DNA of 64,000 bases, taken from contig NZ_JBHTCQ010000001.1 in the NCBI RefSeq assembly GCF_042665525.1, forward strand, positions 1-64,000, written 5' to 3'. The translations under genes were made by a program, and so were the position numbers. Shown here piece by piece: positions 34,608 through 43,921 of the stretch. The notes under the pieces are model-generated. The model was not told the origin of the DNA. It was given only the letters and a program-made list of their open reading frames with translations, and did no database searches. Position 1 is the stretch's first letter. The number at the start of each line of letters is the position of its first letter. Origin of the DNA: Allobogoriella alba. Lineage in GTDB: Bacteria > Actinomycetota > Actinomycetes > Actinomycetales > Actinomycetaceae.

Positions 34608-36272
34608 TCAGGCGAAGAACTGAGCGCCGGGGATGGCGGCGAGGAGCTGCCGGGTGTACTCCTCGCGCGGCTCGTCGAAGATCGACGCGACGCCACCCCG
34701 CTCGACGACGCTGCCGGACCGCATGACGAGGATGTCGTCGGCGATCTCGTGGACGACGGCGAGGTCGTGCGTGATGAACAGGTAGGTCAGCTCCAGCTCG
34801 TCCTGCAGCTCGGCGAGGAGGTCCAGGATCTGTGCCTGGACGAGCACGTCGAGCGCCGAGACCGCCTCGTCGAGGACGACGACGGCCGGCTCGGGGGCCA
34901 ACGCCCGGGCGATCGCGACACGCTGGCGCTGACCGCCGGAGAGCTCGGCGGGACGCCGCTGCGCGAGCGAGCGCGGCAGGGACACCTGGTCGAGCAGCTC
35001 GGCCACCCGGCGTCGCCGGCTCTGCCGGTCCCCGATCCCGAACACCCGCAGCGGCTCGTCGATGAGGCGCTCGACCGAATGGGTCGGGTCCAGGGAACCG
35101 TACGGGTCCTGGAAGACCGGCTGCATCTGCCGGCGGACCGCGCGGCTGCGCCGACCGCGCAGCTCGTCGACGCGGTGCCCCGCCACGGTGACCTGGCCGG
35201 ACGTCGGACGATCGAGGCCGAGCACCATCCGGGCCAGCGTGGTCTTGCCGGAGCCGGACTCCCCCACGACCGCCGTCGTCGTCCCGGGCCGGACGGTGAA
35301 GGTGACGTCGTCGACGGCGCGCAACGTACCGGAGCCGCGGAGCCGGAAGTCCTTGGTGACGTTGACCGCCTCGAGCACCGGCTCGCGGTCACGTCCCGGC
35401 CGCCCGGTCGCGGACCCCTCCCGCCCGCGCTCGCGCACCGCGCTCAGCGACGGCGCAGCGGCCAGGAGGCGCCGGGTGTAGTCCTCCTCGGGCCGGCGCA
35501 GGATGCGGTCGGGCGCGCCCTGCTCGACGATCCGCCCGCCCGACATGACCACCACACGGTCGGCGCGGTCCGCAGCCAGCCCGAGGTCGTGGGTGATGAG
35601 CAGCAGGGAGGTGTCGTGGGTGGCGATGAGGGTCTCGAGGTGGTCGAGGATCTGCCGCTGCACGGTCACGTCGAGGGCCGAGGTCGGCTCGTCGGCGACG
35701 AGGAGGGCCGGCCGGCACGCCAGCGCCATGGCGATGAGGACGCGTTGGCGCATGCCGCCGGAGAACTCGTGGGGGTACTGCCTGGCGCGTCGCCCGGCGT
35801 CGGGGATCCCGGCCTCGGTCAGCAGCTCGACGGCACGGGCGCGGGCCTGGTCGGCGGGGACGATGCCGTGCGCCGTCAGGGCGTCGCGGACCTGCTCGCC
35901 GACCCGCATGACCGGGTTGAGGTTCGACATCGGGTCCTGCGGGACGTAGCCGATCTGCTTGCCGCGGACGGCACGCATCCCGGTCTCGGTGGCGGCCGCG
36001 AGGTCGGTGCCACGCAGTGCGACGCTGCCGCCGGTGATGCGCCCGGCGCCGGGGAGCAGGCGCAGCACGGCAGCCGCGGTCGTCGTCTTGCCGGAGCCGG
36101 ACTCCCCGACGATCGCGACGCGTTCACCCGGCCGGACGGTGAGGGAGACGCCGTGGACGACGGGCGTCGCGCCGTAGGAGACCTCGAGGTCGCGGATCTC
36201 CAGCAGCGGGCTGTCGGCCATCTCGGCTCCTGGGTCGGCGGGCGTGGACCGGGGGTCGGGGGCGCTGCTCAT
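34608..36272 (-). CDS. Fused double ATPase of a peptide ABC importer (DppD-DppF type)
   Basis: 554 residues with two complete ABC domains. First: Walker A GESGSGKT 56-63, signature FSGGMRQRV 170-178. Second: Walker A GESGSGKT 337-344, signature LSGGQRQRV. Each half matches one of the DppD/DppF or OppD/OppF pair, so one protein supplies both sites. A Pro-rich linker (about 275-297) joins them. The ATG overlaps the permease stop (ATGA). A nearer start at MADSPLLE (codon 19) is also possible. Last gene of the operon. Confidence 0.95.
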   Translation of the reverse strand: MSSAPDPRSTPADPGAEMADSPLLEIRDLEVSYGATPVVHGVSLTVRPGERVAIVGESGSGKTTTAAAVLRLLPGAGRITGGSVALRGTDLAAATETGMRAVRGKQIGYVPQDPMSNLNPVMRVGEQVRDALTAHGIVPADQARARAVELLTEAGIPDAGRRARQYPHEFSGGMRQRVLIAMALACRPALLVADEPTSALDVTVQRQILDHLETLIATHDTSLLLITHDLGLAADRADRVVVMSGGRIVEQGAPDRILRRPEEDYTRRLLAAAPSLSAVRERGREGSATGRPGRDREPVLEAVNVTKDFRLRGSGTLRAVDDVTFTVRPGTTTAVVGESGSGKTTLARMVLGLDRPTSGQVTVAGHRVDELRGRRSRAVRRQMQPVFQDPYGSLDPTHSVERLIDEPLRVFGIGDRQSRRRRVAELLDQVSLPRSLAQRRPAELSGGQRQRVAIARALAPEPAVVVLDEAVSALDVLVQAQILDLLAELQDELELTYLFITHDLAVVHEIADDILVMRSGSVVERGGVASIFDEPREEYTRQLLAAIPGAQFFA

Positions 36273-37153
36273 GCGGATGTCGAGGGGTCGAGGGCGTCCC
36301 GCAGCGTGTCCCCGAGCAGGTTGAACGCCAGGCAGATGACCACGATGGCGACGCCGGGGAAGACCGCGGCGGTGGGTGCGCGGAAGATGTACTGCTGGGC
36401 GTCGGAGAGCATGATGCCGAGGCTGGCCGACGGCGGCTGGATGCCCAGGCCCAGGAAGGACAGCAGCGCCTCGCCGATGATGGCGGTCGGCATGATGATC
36501 GTGGCCTGCACGATGATGACCGAGACGCAGTTCGGCAGCACGTGCTGGAGCAGGATGTGCCACGGCGAGGCATCCATGGCCAGGGCGCTCAGCACGTAGT
36601 CCCGCTCGCGGATCCGGAGCGTCTCGGCCCGCACGACCCGCAGCATCGTGGGGACCTGCGCGATGCCGAGGGCGATCGCGGCGTTGGTGAGGCTGGCCCC
36701 GCCGATCGCGGCCAGCCCGACGGCGATGATGAGGTACGGGAAGGCGAGCACCACGTCGTTGAGGCGGGAGACCACCGCGTCCAGCTTCGGGAAGTACCCG
36801 GCCAGCAGCCCGAGCGGCGTGCCGACGGCGATGGCGAGCAGCACCGAGAGGATGCCGACCTGCAGCGAGGCACGGATGCCGTAGATGATCCGGCTGAGGA
36901 TGTCCCGGCCGAGGTCGTCGGTGCCGAGCGCGAACCCCACGGTGGCGGGCCGCTGGAACGGGGTGTCGAAGTGCACCTCCGTCTGGCCGTAGGGCGCCAG
37001 CAGCGGTGCGAGAAGGGCCACCAGCACCACGAGCGCGACGAGGACGGCGCCCACGGTCCCCGCGCGGGAGGCACGCAGGGTGCGCCAGGCCCGGCGGGCG
37101 GAGGCCCCGAGACCACCCTCGGCGGGGGAGGTGAGGGGTGCGACGGCGGTCAT
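36269..37153 (-). CDS. Peptide ABC transporter permease (DppC/OppC type)
   Basis: 294 residues. A basic N-terminus, then a first helix, a periplasmic loop with the family's LGTDDLGRDILSRIIYG motif, and five more helices with an EAA-type loop (ALAMDASPWHILLQHVLPN). It partners with the permease at 37150. Start overlaps the DppB-type stop (ATGA). Confidence 0.95.
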   Translation of the reverse strand: MTAVAPLTSPAEGGLGASARRAWRTLRASRAGTVGAVLVALVVLVALLAPLLAPYGQTEVHFDTPFQRPATVGFALGTDDLGRDILSRIIYGIRASLQVGILSVLLAIAVGTPLGLLAGYFPKLDAVVSRLNDVVLAFPYLIIAVGLAAIGGASLTNAAIALGIAQVPTMLRVVRAETLRIRERDYVLSALAMDASPWHILLQHVLPNCVSVIIVQATIIMPTAIIGEALLSFLGLGIQPPSASLGIMLSDAQQYIFRAPTAAVFPGVAIVVICLAFNLLGDTLRDALDPSTSA

Positions 37154-38106
37154 CGGGTGCGCCCTCCGATCCGGATCCTGGGGTCGATGACGGTGTAGAG
37201 CACGTCGGTGAGGAGGTTGATGACGATGTAGAAGAGGGTCACCACCAGCACCACGGCCTGGATCACCGGGTAGTCGCGGGTGAAGACGGAGTCGAGCGTG
37301 AGCTTCCCGATCCCGGGCAGGGCGAAGATCTGCTCGGTGACCACGGCGCCCGAGACGAGGCCGCCGAGCTGGAGCCCGACCAGCGTGACGACGACGATCA
37401 CCGAGTTCCGCAGCGCGTACCGGGTGACGATCCGCGGCCAGGCCATCCCCTTCGCGCGGGCGGTGCGGATGAAGTCGGCGCCCAGCGTCTCGATCATCGA
37501 CGCGCGGGTCTGGCGCAGCAGCAGCGCCAGGGTGCTGGTGGCGAGGATGAAGGCCGGCATCGTGAGGTGGTACAGGCCCCGCGCCGGGTTCTGCAGCACG
37601 TCGGTGTACCCGGAGGCCGGGAACCATCCGAGCTCGACGGCCAGGTAGAGGATGGCGAGGATGCCGATCCAGAACGACGGCACGGACAGGCCGAGGACGG
37701 CGACCGCCCCGGTGAGGTAGTCGGGCCAGCGGCCGCGGTAGACCGCGGCGAGGACCCCGAGCCCGATCCCGAGCACGACGGCGACGACGATCGCGTACCC
37801 GGCGAGCCACAGCGTCACCGGCAGCGTCTGCGACACGAGGTCGGTGACCGGGATGCCGGTGCGGATGGACTCGCCGAGGTCGCCGCGCAGGACGGAGCCG
37901 ACGAACCGGACGTACTGGACCAGCACCGGCTGGTCCAGTCCCAGATCGGCCCGGACCCGCGCCAGCGTCTCCGGGTCGGCCTCCTCGCCCGCCATCGCCA
38001 GGGCCGGGTCGCCGGGCAACGAGCGGACACCGACGAAGATGACGACGGAGGCGAGCACGAGCGTGACGGCGGACTGCCACAGCTTGCCCAGCAGGTAGCG
38101 TGCCAT
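37150..38106 (-). CDS. Peptide ABC transporter permease (DppB/OppB type)
   Basis: 318 residues starting MARYLLGKLWQSAVTLVLAS. The family motif LPGDPA follows the first helix. The EAA-type loop is RTARAKGMAWPRIVTRYALR and the C-terminal IDPRIRIGGR end is typical. The start is one base downstream of the binding-protein stop, so it is in the same operon. Confidence 0.95.
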   Translation of the reverse strand: MARYLLGKLWQSAVTLVLASVVIFVGVRSLPGDPALAMAGEEADPETLARVRADLGLDQPVLVQYVRFVGSVLRGDLGESIRTGIPVTDLVSQTLPVTLWLAGYAIVVAVVLGIGLGVLAAVYRGRWPDYLTGAVAVLGLSVPSFWIGILAILYLAVELGWFPASGYTDVLQNPARGLYHLTMPAFILATSTLALLLRQTRASMIETLGADFIRTARAKGMAWPRIVTRYALRNSVIVVVTLVGLQLGGLVSGAVVTEQIFALPGIGKLTLDSVFTRDYPVIQAVVLVVTLFYIVINLLTDVLYTVIDPRIRIGGRTR

Positions 38107-38107
38107 C

Positions 38108-39772
38108 TCAGTCCTCCTCCGCGAGGAAGGCGGCCCGGGAGAGGCGGACGACGCCGTCGGCGTAGGTCTCCACGCCCGCGACGTCCTCGGTGTACCCGGT
38201 GAGGTTGCGGAGCCGGTAGAGGTAGATGATCGGGTTGTCCTCCTGCACCTGGGTCACCACCTCGCCGTACGTCTGCGCACGCTCGGCCGGGTCGGTGGTG
38301 CGGGTGGCGGCCGTCATGAGCTCGTCCACCTGCGGGTGGCTGTAGCCGGCGTAGTTGTTCGACCCGCCGGTGGTGAGGAAGTCGAACATGTTGCCGTGCG
38401 GGTCCACCCGGCCGGACCAGCCGCCCAGGAACGCCTCGAAGTCGCCGCGGGCGTACTCGTCCAGGAGGGTCGAGTACTCGACGGCCTCGATCGTCATCGC
38501 GAAGCCGCCCTCCGCGACGGACGCCTGCAGCGCCTGGGCGAGGCGGATGCCGTCCTGGGCGTCGGCGACCTTCACGTGGACCGGGAACGGGGTCTGCACG
38601 CCGGCCTCCTCGAGCAGTCGCCGGGCGCGCTCGGGATCGTGCTCAGGGCACGCCTCGGAGGCCGGTGTGCTGAACCGCGAGTCCGGCGAGATGGGCGAGC
38701 AGGCGGGCTCGTGCCAGTTGTTGAACGTCGAGTTGACGAGCGCCTCACGGTCGATCGAGGCCGAGAGCGCCTCCCGGACCCGGGGGTCGTTCGCCAGCGG
38801 GCCCTCGATCCGGCCGGGCGGGGTGCCGGCACCGTCCACGTTGCCGAGGTTGACGGTCAACGCCTGGTAGCCGTACGAGCCGACCTGCAGCACCCCGATG
38901 CCGTCCTCGCGCCGAAGCGCGTCGACGTCCTGCGGGGAGATGGTGTCGGCCACCTGGACGTCGCCGGAGCGCAGGTTCGCCGACCTGATGTTCGCGTCGG
39001 TGATGATGCGGTACGTGATCGTGTCGAGACGGACCTCGTCGGCGGCGTAGTAGCGCGGGTCCCGCTCGACCGTGATGGAGGTCTGCGGGACACGTTCCAC
39101 GAACTTGAACGGACCGACGCAGACGGGGTTGCTCGCGAAGTCGTCTCCCAGCTCCTCCAGCGCGGCCGGGGACATGATCATCCCGGCGCGGTCGGCCAGT
39201 GACGCCGTGAGCGGGGCGAAGGGCTCGTCGTACGTGAGGCGCACGGTGCGCTCGTCCACCGCCTCGATGTCGGTGATCGGGCCGAGCTCGCCCGCACGGC
39301 TGGACAGCTCGTGGTTGAGGTGCCGGTCCAGGGTGGTCCGCACGGCCTCCGCGTCGAACGGCTCGCCGTCGGCGAAGGTGATGCCCTCGCGCAGCGGGAT
39401 CGTCACGGTGCGGCCGCCGTCGCTGAAGGTCGGCATCTCGGCCGCCAGCTGCGGGACGATCTCGCCGGCGGGGTCGATGTCGTAGAGCTTCTCGCAGATC
39501 GAGGACATGACGTACCGCGTGTACAGCGAGGACGACGTCGTCGGGTCGAGCCCGTCCGGCTCGCTGGAGAGCGCCATGACCAGGTCGCCACCCTCCTGGA
39601 CCGCGCGCCCCTCGATGAGCTCGCCGGTGACGTCCTGCCGTTCCGGCGGCGGCTCGATCGGCTGGATGGGCCGGCAGGCGACGGTCAGGAGGGCGAGCGT
39701 CCCCGCCAGGACGGTGAGCAGGGCACGTCTGCGGGCCGCGCCGCGTCGGTGGTCTCGGTGCTGCGGTGCCAC
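38108..39772 (-). CDS. Peptide/nickel-type ABC substrate-binding lipoprotein (family 5)
   Basis: 554 residues, GTG start with GGGAGG upstream. Twin-basic-like N-terminus, hydrophobic core and lipobox LTVAC (Cys33). The family 5 pattern is present: SSEPDGLDPTTSSSLYTRYV near the start, LREGITFADGEPFDAEAV, and a late YLYRLRNLTGYTEDVAGVE. It would deliver an oligopeptide or other large solute to the Dpp-type permeases. Upstream lie direct repeats that resemble PHO-box units. Confidence 0.94.
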   Translation of the reverse strand: MAPQHRDHRRGAARRRALLTVLAGTLALLTVACRPIQPIEPPPERQDVTGELIEGRAVQEGGDLVMALSSEPDGLDPTTSSSLYTRYVMSSICEKLYDIDPAGEIVPQLAAEMPTFSDGGRTVTIPLREGITFADGEPFDAEAVRTTLDRHLNHELSSRAGELGPITDIEAVDERTVRLTYDEPFAPLTASLADRAGMIMSPAALEELGDDFASNPVCVGPFKFVERVPQTSITVERDPRYYAADEVRLDTITYRIITDANIRSANLRSGDVQVADTISPQDVDALRREDGIGVLQVGSYGYQALTVNLGNVDGAGTPPGRIEGPLANDPRVREALSASIDREALVNSTFNNWHEPACSPISPDSRFSTPASEACPEHDPERARRLLEEAGVQTPFPVHVKVADAQDGIRLAQALQASVAEGGFAMTIEAVEYSTLLDEYARGDFEAFLGGWSGRVDPHGNMFDFLTTGGSNNYAGYSHPQVDELMTAATRTTDPAERAQTYGEVVTQVQEDNPIIYLYRLRNLTGYTEDVAGVETYADGVVRLSRAAFLAEED

Positions 39773-39826
39773 GGTCCTCCCGGGTCGTCGTCGAGTGCGG
39801 GTGACGCTAGCGACAGCAGGCTATAC

Positions 39827-39857
39827 GGACGTTTCCCGCTCATTACCCGGACGTTTC
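39827..39857. promoter_or_regulatory. Direct repeat GGACGTTTC x2, possible operator (PHO-box-like)
   Basis: GGACGTTTC at 39827-39835 and 39849-39857, 22 bp apart. On the + strand the region can be read as 11-base units starting GTTTCCC, ATTACCC and GTTTCGG. The 13 bases TTACCCGGACGTT recur in the PHO-box-like site before phnG (59760s). It lies between the divergent peptide-importer and cupin genes. Confidence 0.4.
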
Positions 39858-39968
39858 GGCCGGTGGGAGAGCGATGCCCGGGCCGAGCCGGGTCCGAGCC
39901 GGCCGAAGCGTGCCGATGCGGGAGACTGGGCGCGGCGGCACACTGGCCATCGAACGGGAGGTGACGGT

Positions 39969-40316
39969 GTGGCGGATCTCGACGAGCGGGCCGAGGCCCA
40001 CCTGGTCGCCGCGCGCGGGGACGAGCGGGGCCGCAGCGCGGAGCTCCTGGTGCGAGACGGACCGCTGCGGCAGACCGTCATCGCGCTCACCGCGGGCAGC
40101 GTCCTCGAGGAGCACAACACGCCCGACGCGGCGAGCATCCAGGTGCTGCGCGGGCGGGTCCGGATCACCGGCCCGCAGACGATCGAGATGGGCGCCGGCG
40201 ACCTGCAGACCCTCGCGCACGACCGCCACGGGGTCCTTGCAATCCAGGACGCCGTGCTCCTGCTGACCGCGGTCACCGGGGTCGGTCCCACGGGCGGACC
40301 CGAGCGGGCGCGGTAG
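39969..40316 (+). CDS. Small cupin-domain protein
   Basis: 115 residues from a GTG with GGGAGG upstream. The pattern fits a single cupin barrel: TAGSVLEEHNTPDAASIQVL and then GRVRITGPQTIEMGAGDLQT. Only one metal-ligand His is visible in the first cupin motif (EEHNTP), and the usual late His may be in LAHDRHG. It could be a sensor or small metabolic enzyme. Function unknown. It lies 30 bases before the lipase maturation factor-like gene and may share its transcript. Confidence 0.8.
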   Translation: MADLDERAEAHLVAARGDERGRSAELLVRDGPLRQTVIALTAGSVLEEHNTPDAASIQVLRGRVRITGPQTIEMGAGDLQTLAHDRHGVLAIQDAVLLLTAVTGVGPTGGPERAR

Positions 40317-40346
40317 GGCGCCGCACCGTCACGGAGGGGGAGCACC

Positions 40347-41801
40347 GTGGAGTGGTTCGCCGCCGAGAACTACGACGCCGCCCGGTTCGTGCTGCAGCGC
40401 GGCATCGCGCTGGTGTACCTCGTCGCGTTCGTGGCCGTGCTGCGCCAGTTCCGGCCGCTGCTGGGCTCACACGGGCTGCTGCCGGTGCCGGACCACCTCG
40501 CCCGGGTCGGTGCGCGGGCCGGGCCCACGCTGTTCCGGTGGCGGTACTCCGACCGCCTCGCCCTCGCCGTCGGGTGGGTGGGCGTCGCGGTGGCGGCCGC
40601 CCTCGTCGCCGGGCTGCCACAGGCGGGGGCGCCGTGGGTGCCGCTGCTCGCCTTCCTGGTGCTCTACGGTCTCTACCTGTCGGTGGTGAACGCCGGCCAG
40701 GTCTTCTACGGCTTCGGCTGGGAGTCCCTCCTCCTGGAGGCCGGGTTCCTCGCGGCGTTCCTCGGCTCCGACGGCGTCGCGACACCGGTCCTCGTGCTGG
40801 TGCTGTTCCGCTGGCTGCTCTTCCGGGTGGAGTTCGGCGCGGGCATGATCAAGATGCGCGGCGACCGGGTCTGGCGCGACCTGACGGCGCTGTACTACCA
40901 CCACGAGACCCAGCCCATGCCGGGCCCCCTCTCGTGGTTCTTCCACCGGCTGCCCCGGCCGCTGCACAAGGTCGAGGTGGCGGCGAACCACGTCGCCCAG
41001 CTCGTGGTGCCGTTCCTGCTGTTCCTGCCGCAGCCGGTCGCCTCGATCGCCGCCGCCGTCGTGATCGTCACGCAACTCTGGCTGGTGCTCTCGGGGAACT
41101 TCGCCTGGCTGAACTGGCTGACGATGCTCCTGGCTTTCTCAGCCGTCGGGGACCGACAGCTGGCCGCCGTGGTCCCGACGCTCGCTCCCGCGCTGGACTC
41201 CGGCGCCGCGGAACCGGGGCCGTGGTGGTGGACGGTGCTCGTCATGACCATGACGGCGGCGATGGTGGCCATGAGCTGGCGGCCGGCGACGAACCTCCTC
41301 TCGAAGCACCAGGCGATGAACGCCGCCTACAACCGGTTCCACCTGGCCGGCTCCTACGGTGCGTTCGGCTCGATCACCCGACGCCGTGACGAGGTGGTGG
41401 TGGAGGGCACCGAGGACCCGGATCCGGCCACGGCGACGTGGCACGAGTATGTGTTCCGGGGCAAGCCGGGCCCGCCCGGTCGATGGCCGCGCCAGTTCGC
41501 GCCGTACCACCTTCGGCTCGACTGGGGCATGTGGTTCCTCGCGCTGGGCTCACCGTCCCAGCACCGCTGGTTCACCGTGCTGCTGCGCCGCCTGCTCGAG
41601 GCGGACCGGCCCACGCTGCGGCTGCTGGCGCGGTACCCGTTCGAGGGCCGCGCGCCGCAGTGGGTGCGGGCGCGGGTCTTCCGGTACCGGTTCAGCACGT
41701 GGGAGGAGCTGCGCAGGACGCGGTGCTGCTGGGTGCGGCAGGAGGCCGGGGAGCTCGTCGGGCCGCTCGACCTGGCGAGCATGCGCGGGCCGACCGACTA
41801 G
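40347..41801 (+). CDS. Lipase maturation factor-like membrane protein
   Basis: 484 residues, GTG start after GGAGGGGGAG. About 8-10 membrane helices, then a soluble C-terminal part. Family hallmarks: YGFGWESLLLEAGFLAAFLG, RVEFGAGMIKMRGDRVWRDL, TALYYHHETQPMPGPLSWFF and the late WHEYVFRGKPG. In vertebrates LMF1 helps lipases fold in the ER; the bacterial proteins have no proven role. The HTTM-like membrane core is also related to vitamin K-dependent carboxylases. Confidence 0.93.
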   Translation: MEWFAAENYDAARFVLQRGIALVYLVAFVAVLRQFRPLLGSHGLLPVPDHLARVGARAGPTLFRWRYSDRLALAVGWVGVAVAAALVAGLPQAGAPWVPLLAFLVLYGLYLSVVNAGQVFYGFGWESLLLEAGFLAAFLGSDGVATPVLVLVLFRWLLFRVEFGAGMIKMRGDRVWRDLTALYYHHETQPMPGPLSWFFHRLPRPLHKVEVAANHVAQLVVPFLLFLPQPVASIAAAVVIVTQLWLVLSGNFAWLNWLTMLLAFSAVGDRQLAAVVPTLAPALDSGAAEPGPWWWTVLVMTMTAAMVAMSWRPATNLLSKHQAMNAAYNRFHLAGSYGAFGSITRRRDEVVVEGTEDPDPATATWHEYVFRGKPGPPGRWPRQFAPYHLRLDWGMWFLALGSPSQHRWFTVLLRRLLEADRPTLRLLARYPFEGRAPQWVRARVFRYRFSTWEELRRTRCCWVRQEAGELVGPLDLASMRGPTD

Positions 41802-41924
41802 CCCGCCCTCGGGTGCGACGACGAGGCGACGCGGTGGCGACCGGTCGGTGGCGGTTCGGTGAATCCTCGGTCCACGGCGCGCCGCACCGCCGTCCGGGCA
41901 CCGCCGCGCCGCCATCATCGAGGC

Positions 41925-42773
41925 GTGGTCACGACGACTGCCGCCTCCCGCACGTACGGTTCGCACCCCGGACCCTGGGCCGTCGCCCACCGCGGCGGCA
42001 TGGGTCTGGCACCCGAGAACACCCTCCTCGCCTTCGAGCGGGCCGCCGGCCTCGGGCTGACGTACCTCGAGACCGATGTCCGCGTCACGGCCGACGGCGT
42101 CCCGCTCGCCTTCCACGACCGCACGCTGGACCGGATCACCGACCTTCGTGGCCCGGTCGCGTCCCGGACCTGGGCACAGATCAGCAAGGCCCGGGTGCAC
42201 GGCACCGAGCCGGTGCTGCCGCTGGAGGACCTTCTGGGCTCCTTCCCCGACGCGTGCGTCTCGGTCGACGTCAAGGAGGCCCGGGCGGTCCGCCCGCTCG
42301 TGGCGACGATCCGCCGGACCGGTGCGGCGGGCCGGGTCTGCGTGGCCGGCGGCTGGGACGGCTGGCTCGCCGCGGTCAGCGGGGCCTGCGGCCCGGCCCT
42401 GACGACGGCACTCGGCTGGCGTGCGCTCACCGCGCTCGTCTCGGCGGCCCGCACGGGCGTACGGCCACCGCGTTGGATCGCGGGTGCCGCGGACTTCGCC
42501 CACGTGGGTCTGGCCTACGGCCGGCTCCCCGTCCTGGAGGACCCGCTGATCACCGCACGCCTGGTCGGCATGGCGGACGAGCTCGGGATCGGGGTGGTCG
42601 CGTGGACGGTCGACGACGCGCCCACGGTCCACCGGCTGGTCGACGCGGGTGTCGCAGGGGTCATCTCCGACCGTCCCGACGTGCTGAGAGAGGTGCTCGT
42701 GGCCAGGGACCTGTGGACGCCGCCCCACGCACGGCTGTTCCGGCCCGCCCTGCGCGAGGCGGCCACGCGGTAG
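41925..42773 (+). CDS. Glycerophosphodiester phosphodiesterase
   Basis: 282 residues from the GTG at 41925; an in-frame ATG at 41859 adds an Arg-rich stretch. The TIM-barrel catalytic motif is intact: AHRGGMGLAPENTLLAF (catalytic His and Glu), then YLETDVRVTADGVPLAFHDR. The C-terminus has VVAWTVDDAP. It hydrolyses glycerophosphodiesters to glycerol-3-phosphate and an alcohol. No signal peptide, so it is cytosolic. Such genes are often under phosphate control, which would suit the PHO-like sites in this window. Confidence 0.95.
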   Translation: MVTTTAASRTYGSHPGPWAVAHRGGMGLAPENTLLAFERAAGLGLTYLETDVRVTADGVPLAFHDRTLDRITDLRGPVASRTWAQISKARVHGTEPVLPLEDLLGSFPDACVSVDVKEARAVRPLVATIRRTGAAGRVCVAGGWDGWLAAVSGACGPALTTALGWRALTALVSAARTGVRPPRWIAGAADFAHVGLAYGRLPVLEDPLITARLVGMADELGIGVVAWTVDDAPTVHRLVDAGVAGVISDRPDVLREVLVARDLWTPPHARLFRPALREAATR

Positions 42774-42867
42774 GACGGGCCGGGCCGCCGGTGCCCTCGT
42801 CGAGGAGTTCCTCCGCTCGGTGCCGGACGCGGTGCTGGGGGATGGCTGACCGGGTGCGGCCGGCCCG

Positions 42868-43203
42868 TCAGGGGGCGGCTCCGCCGTCGTCCTCGTGGGC
42901 GCGTACCACCGCGGCGTCCTCCCTGGTGACCGGGTCGACGAGGTCCGCGACCTCGGGGTGCCGCTCGACGTAACCGGCGACGTAGGGGCACACGGCCACG
43001 ACGCGCATCCCCTCCCGGCGGGTGGTCTCCAGGGCGTGACGGACCACCGTCCCGGCGAGCCCGTGCCCCTCGAAGGCCGGGTCGACGACGGTGTGGACGA
43101 AGATGCGCCGGTCGCCGTTCTGGAGGTACTCGGTGAAGCCGGCGACCTCGCCGTCGACGAGGATCTCGAAGCGGCTGCGTTCGTGGCGGATGGTCGTGTC
43201 CAT
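42868..43203 (-). CDS. Small GNAT-fold acetyltransferase-like protein
   Basis: 111 residues from the ATG at 43203. It belongs to the short GNAT group (YjdJ-like) that has only the core acetyl-CoA fold: MDTTIRHERSRFEILVDGEV, AGFTEYLQNGDRRIFVHTVV, and GHGLAGTVVRHALETTRREG binding the CoA pyrophosphate. The C-terminal CPYVAGYVERHPEVADLV is typical. The substrate is unknown. Confidence 0.92.
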   Translation of the reverse strand: MDTTIRHERSRFEILVDGEVAGFTEYLQNGDRRIFVHTVVDPAFEGHGLAGTVVRHALETTRREGMRVVAVCPYVAGYVERHPEVADLVDPVTREDAAVVRAHEDDGGAAP

Positions 43204-43234
43204 ACCGCCATCCTGGTGCAGTCGGCCCGTCGGC

Positions 43235-43921
43235 TCAGCCGGAGCCACGGCGCGCGTCGTCCCACACGAAGCGCGGGATCAGCCCGATGAGATCCAGAAG
43301 GACGGGGAGCGCGGCGTCGATGGCGGCCGGGTCGGGCAGGCCGCGGCGCCACAGGATGATCCGATCGTCCTCGATGAGGATGTTGGCGTCCTTCAGGTCC
43401 GGCCGCATCAGCCGCTCCATCATCCGCGGATGGACGATGTCGGACGTGGTCCGCGCATCCTCGCCCCGGACGTTCCAGGCATCGTTGAACGCGGCGCTCT
43501 CGAACTCGGTGTCCGTGCCGGTGAACGCGTCCTCGGGCCTGAGCTCGACGGAGGGCAGCCGGCCGGGCATCCAGAGGGAGATCACGTGCTGGTCGTACCT
43601 CTGCGTCCGCCGCTTGCCCCGCGAGACCCGCCTCCTCTTGTAGGTGTACTTCCACGACGCCGCCTGGTGGCCCTCGTACGTGCCCCGGACCGCCTCGGTC
43701 GAGGAGCGGGAGTGGCCGCGCCCGAACGGACGGCGGCCGAGGCCACGCGTCAGCTCCGGCGCACTGCCCACGTACGTCCAGCCGCGGGCCTGCGCCCAGG
43801 TCCGCAACGCGGCACGCCGTTGCGCCGTCCGCTTGCGACGGAGCCACCAGAGGAGCACGAGGATCCCGATGAGCACGGGCCACATGAGGACGGCGATGAG
43901 GGCCGACGGGTCCACGTTCAC
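43235..43921 (-). CDS. Membrane-anchored paralogue A of a four-gene tandem family
   Basis: 228 residues, GTG start overlapping the stop of paralogue B (GTGA). One N-terminal membrane helix (ALIAVLMWPVLIGILVLLWW), then RRKRTAQRRAALRTWAQARG and a cytosolic domain. Family blocks: RPFGRGHSRSSTEAVRGTYE, FNDAWNVRGEDARTTSDIVH, PRMMERLMRPDLKDANILIE, DRIILWRRGLPDPAAIDAAL, and a terminal IPRFVWDDARRG. The HPRMMERL block resembles a recurring actinobacterial domain of unknown function. No catalytic residues are recognised. Confidence 0.85.
   Translation of the reverse strand: MNVDPSALIAVLMWPVLIGILVLLWWLRRKRTAQRRAALRTWAQARGWTYVGSAPELTRGLGRRPFGRGHSRSSTEAVRGTYEGHQAASWKYTYKRRRVSRGKRRTQRYDQHVISLWMPGRLPSVELRPEDAFTGTDTEFESAAFNDAWNVRGEDARTTSDIVHPRMMERLMRPDLKDANILIEDDRIILWRRGLPDPAAIDAALPVLLDLIGLIPRFVWDDARRGSG

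Noticed and set aside
42784..42849. A possible gene remnant after the GDPD gene (frame ending LRSVPDAVLGDG)
   Set aside because: It is only about 20 codons, has no ribosome site and no recognisable family. It could be chance.
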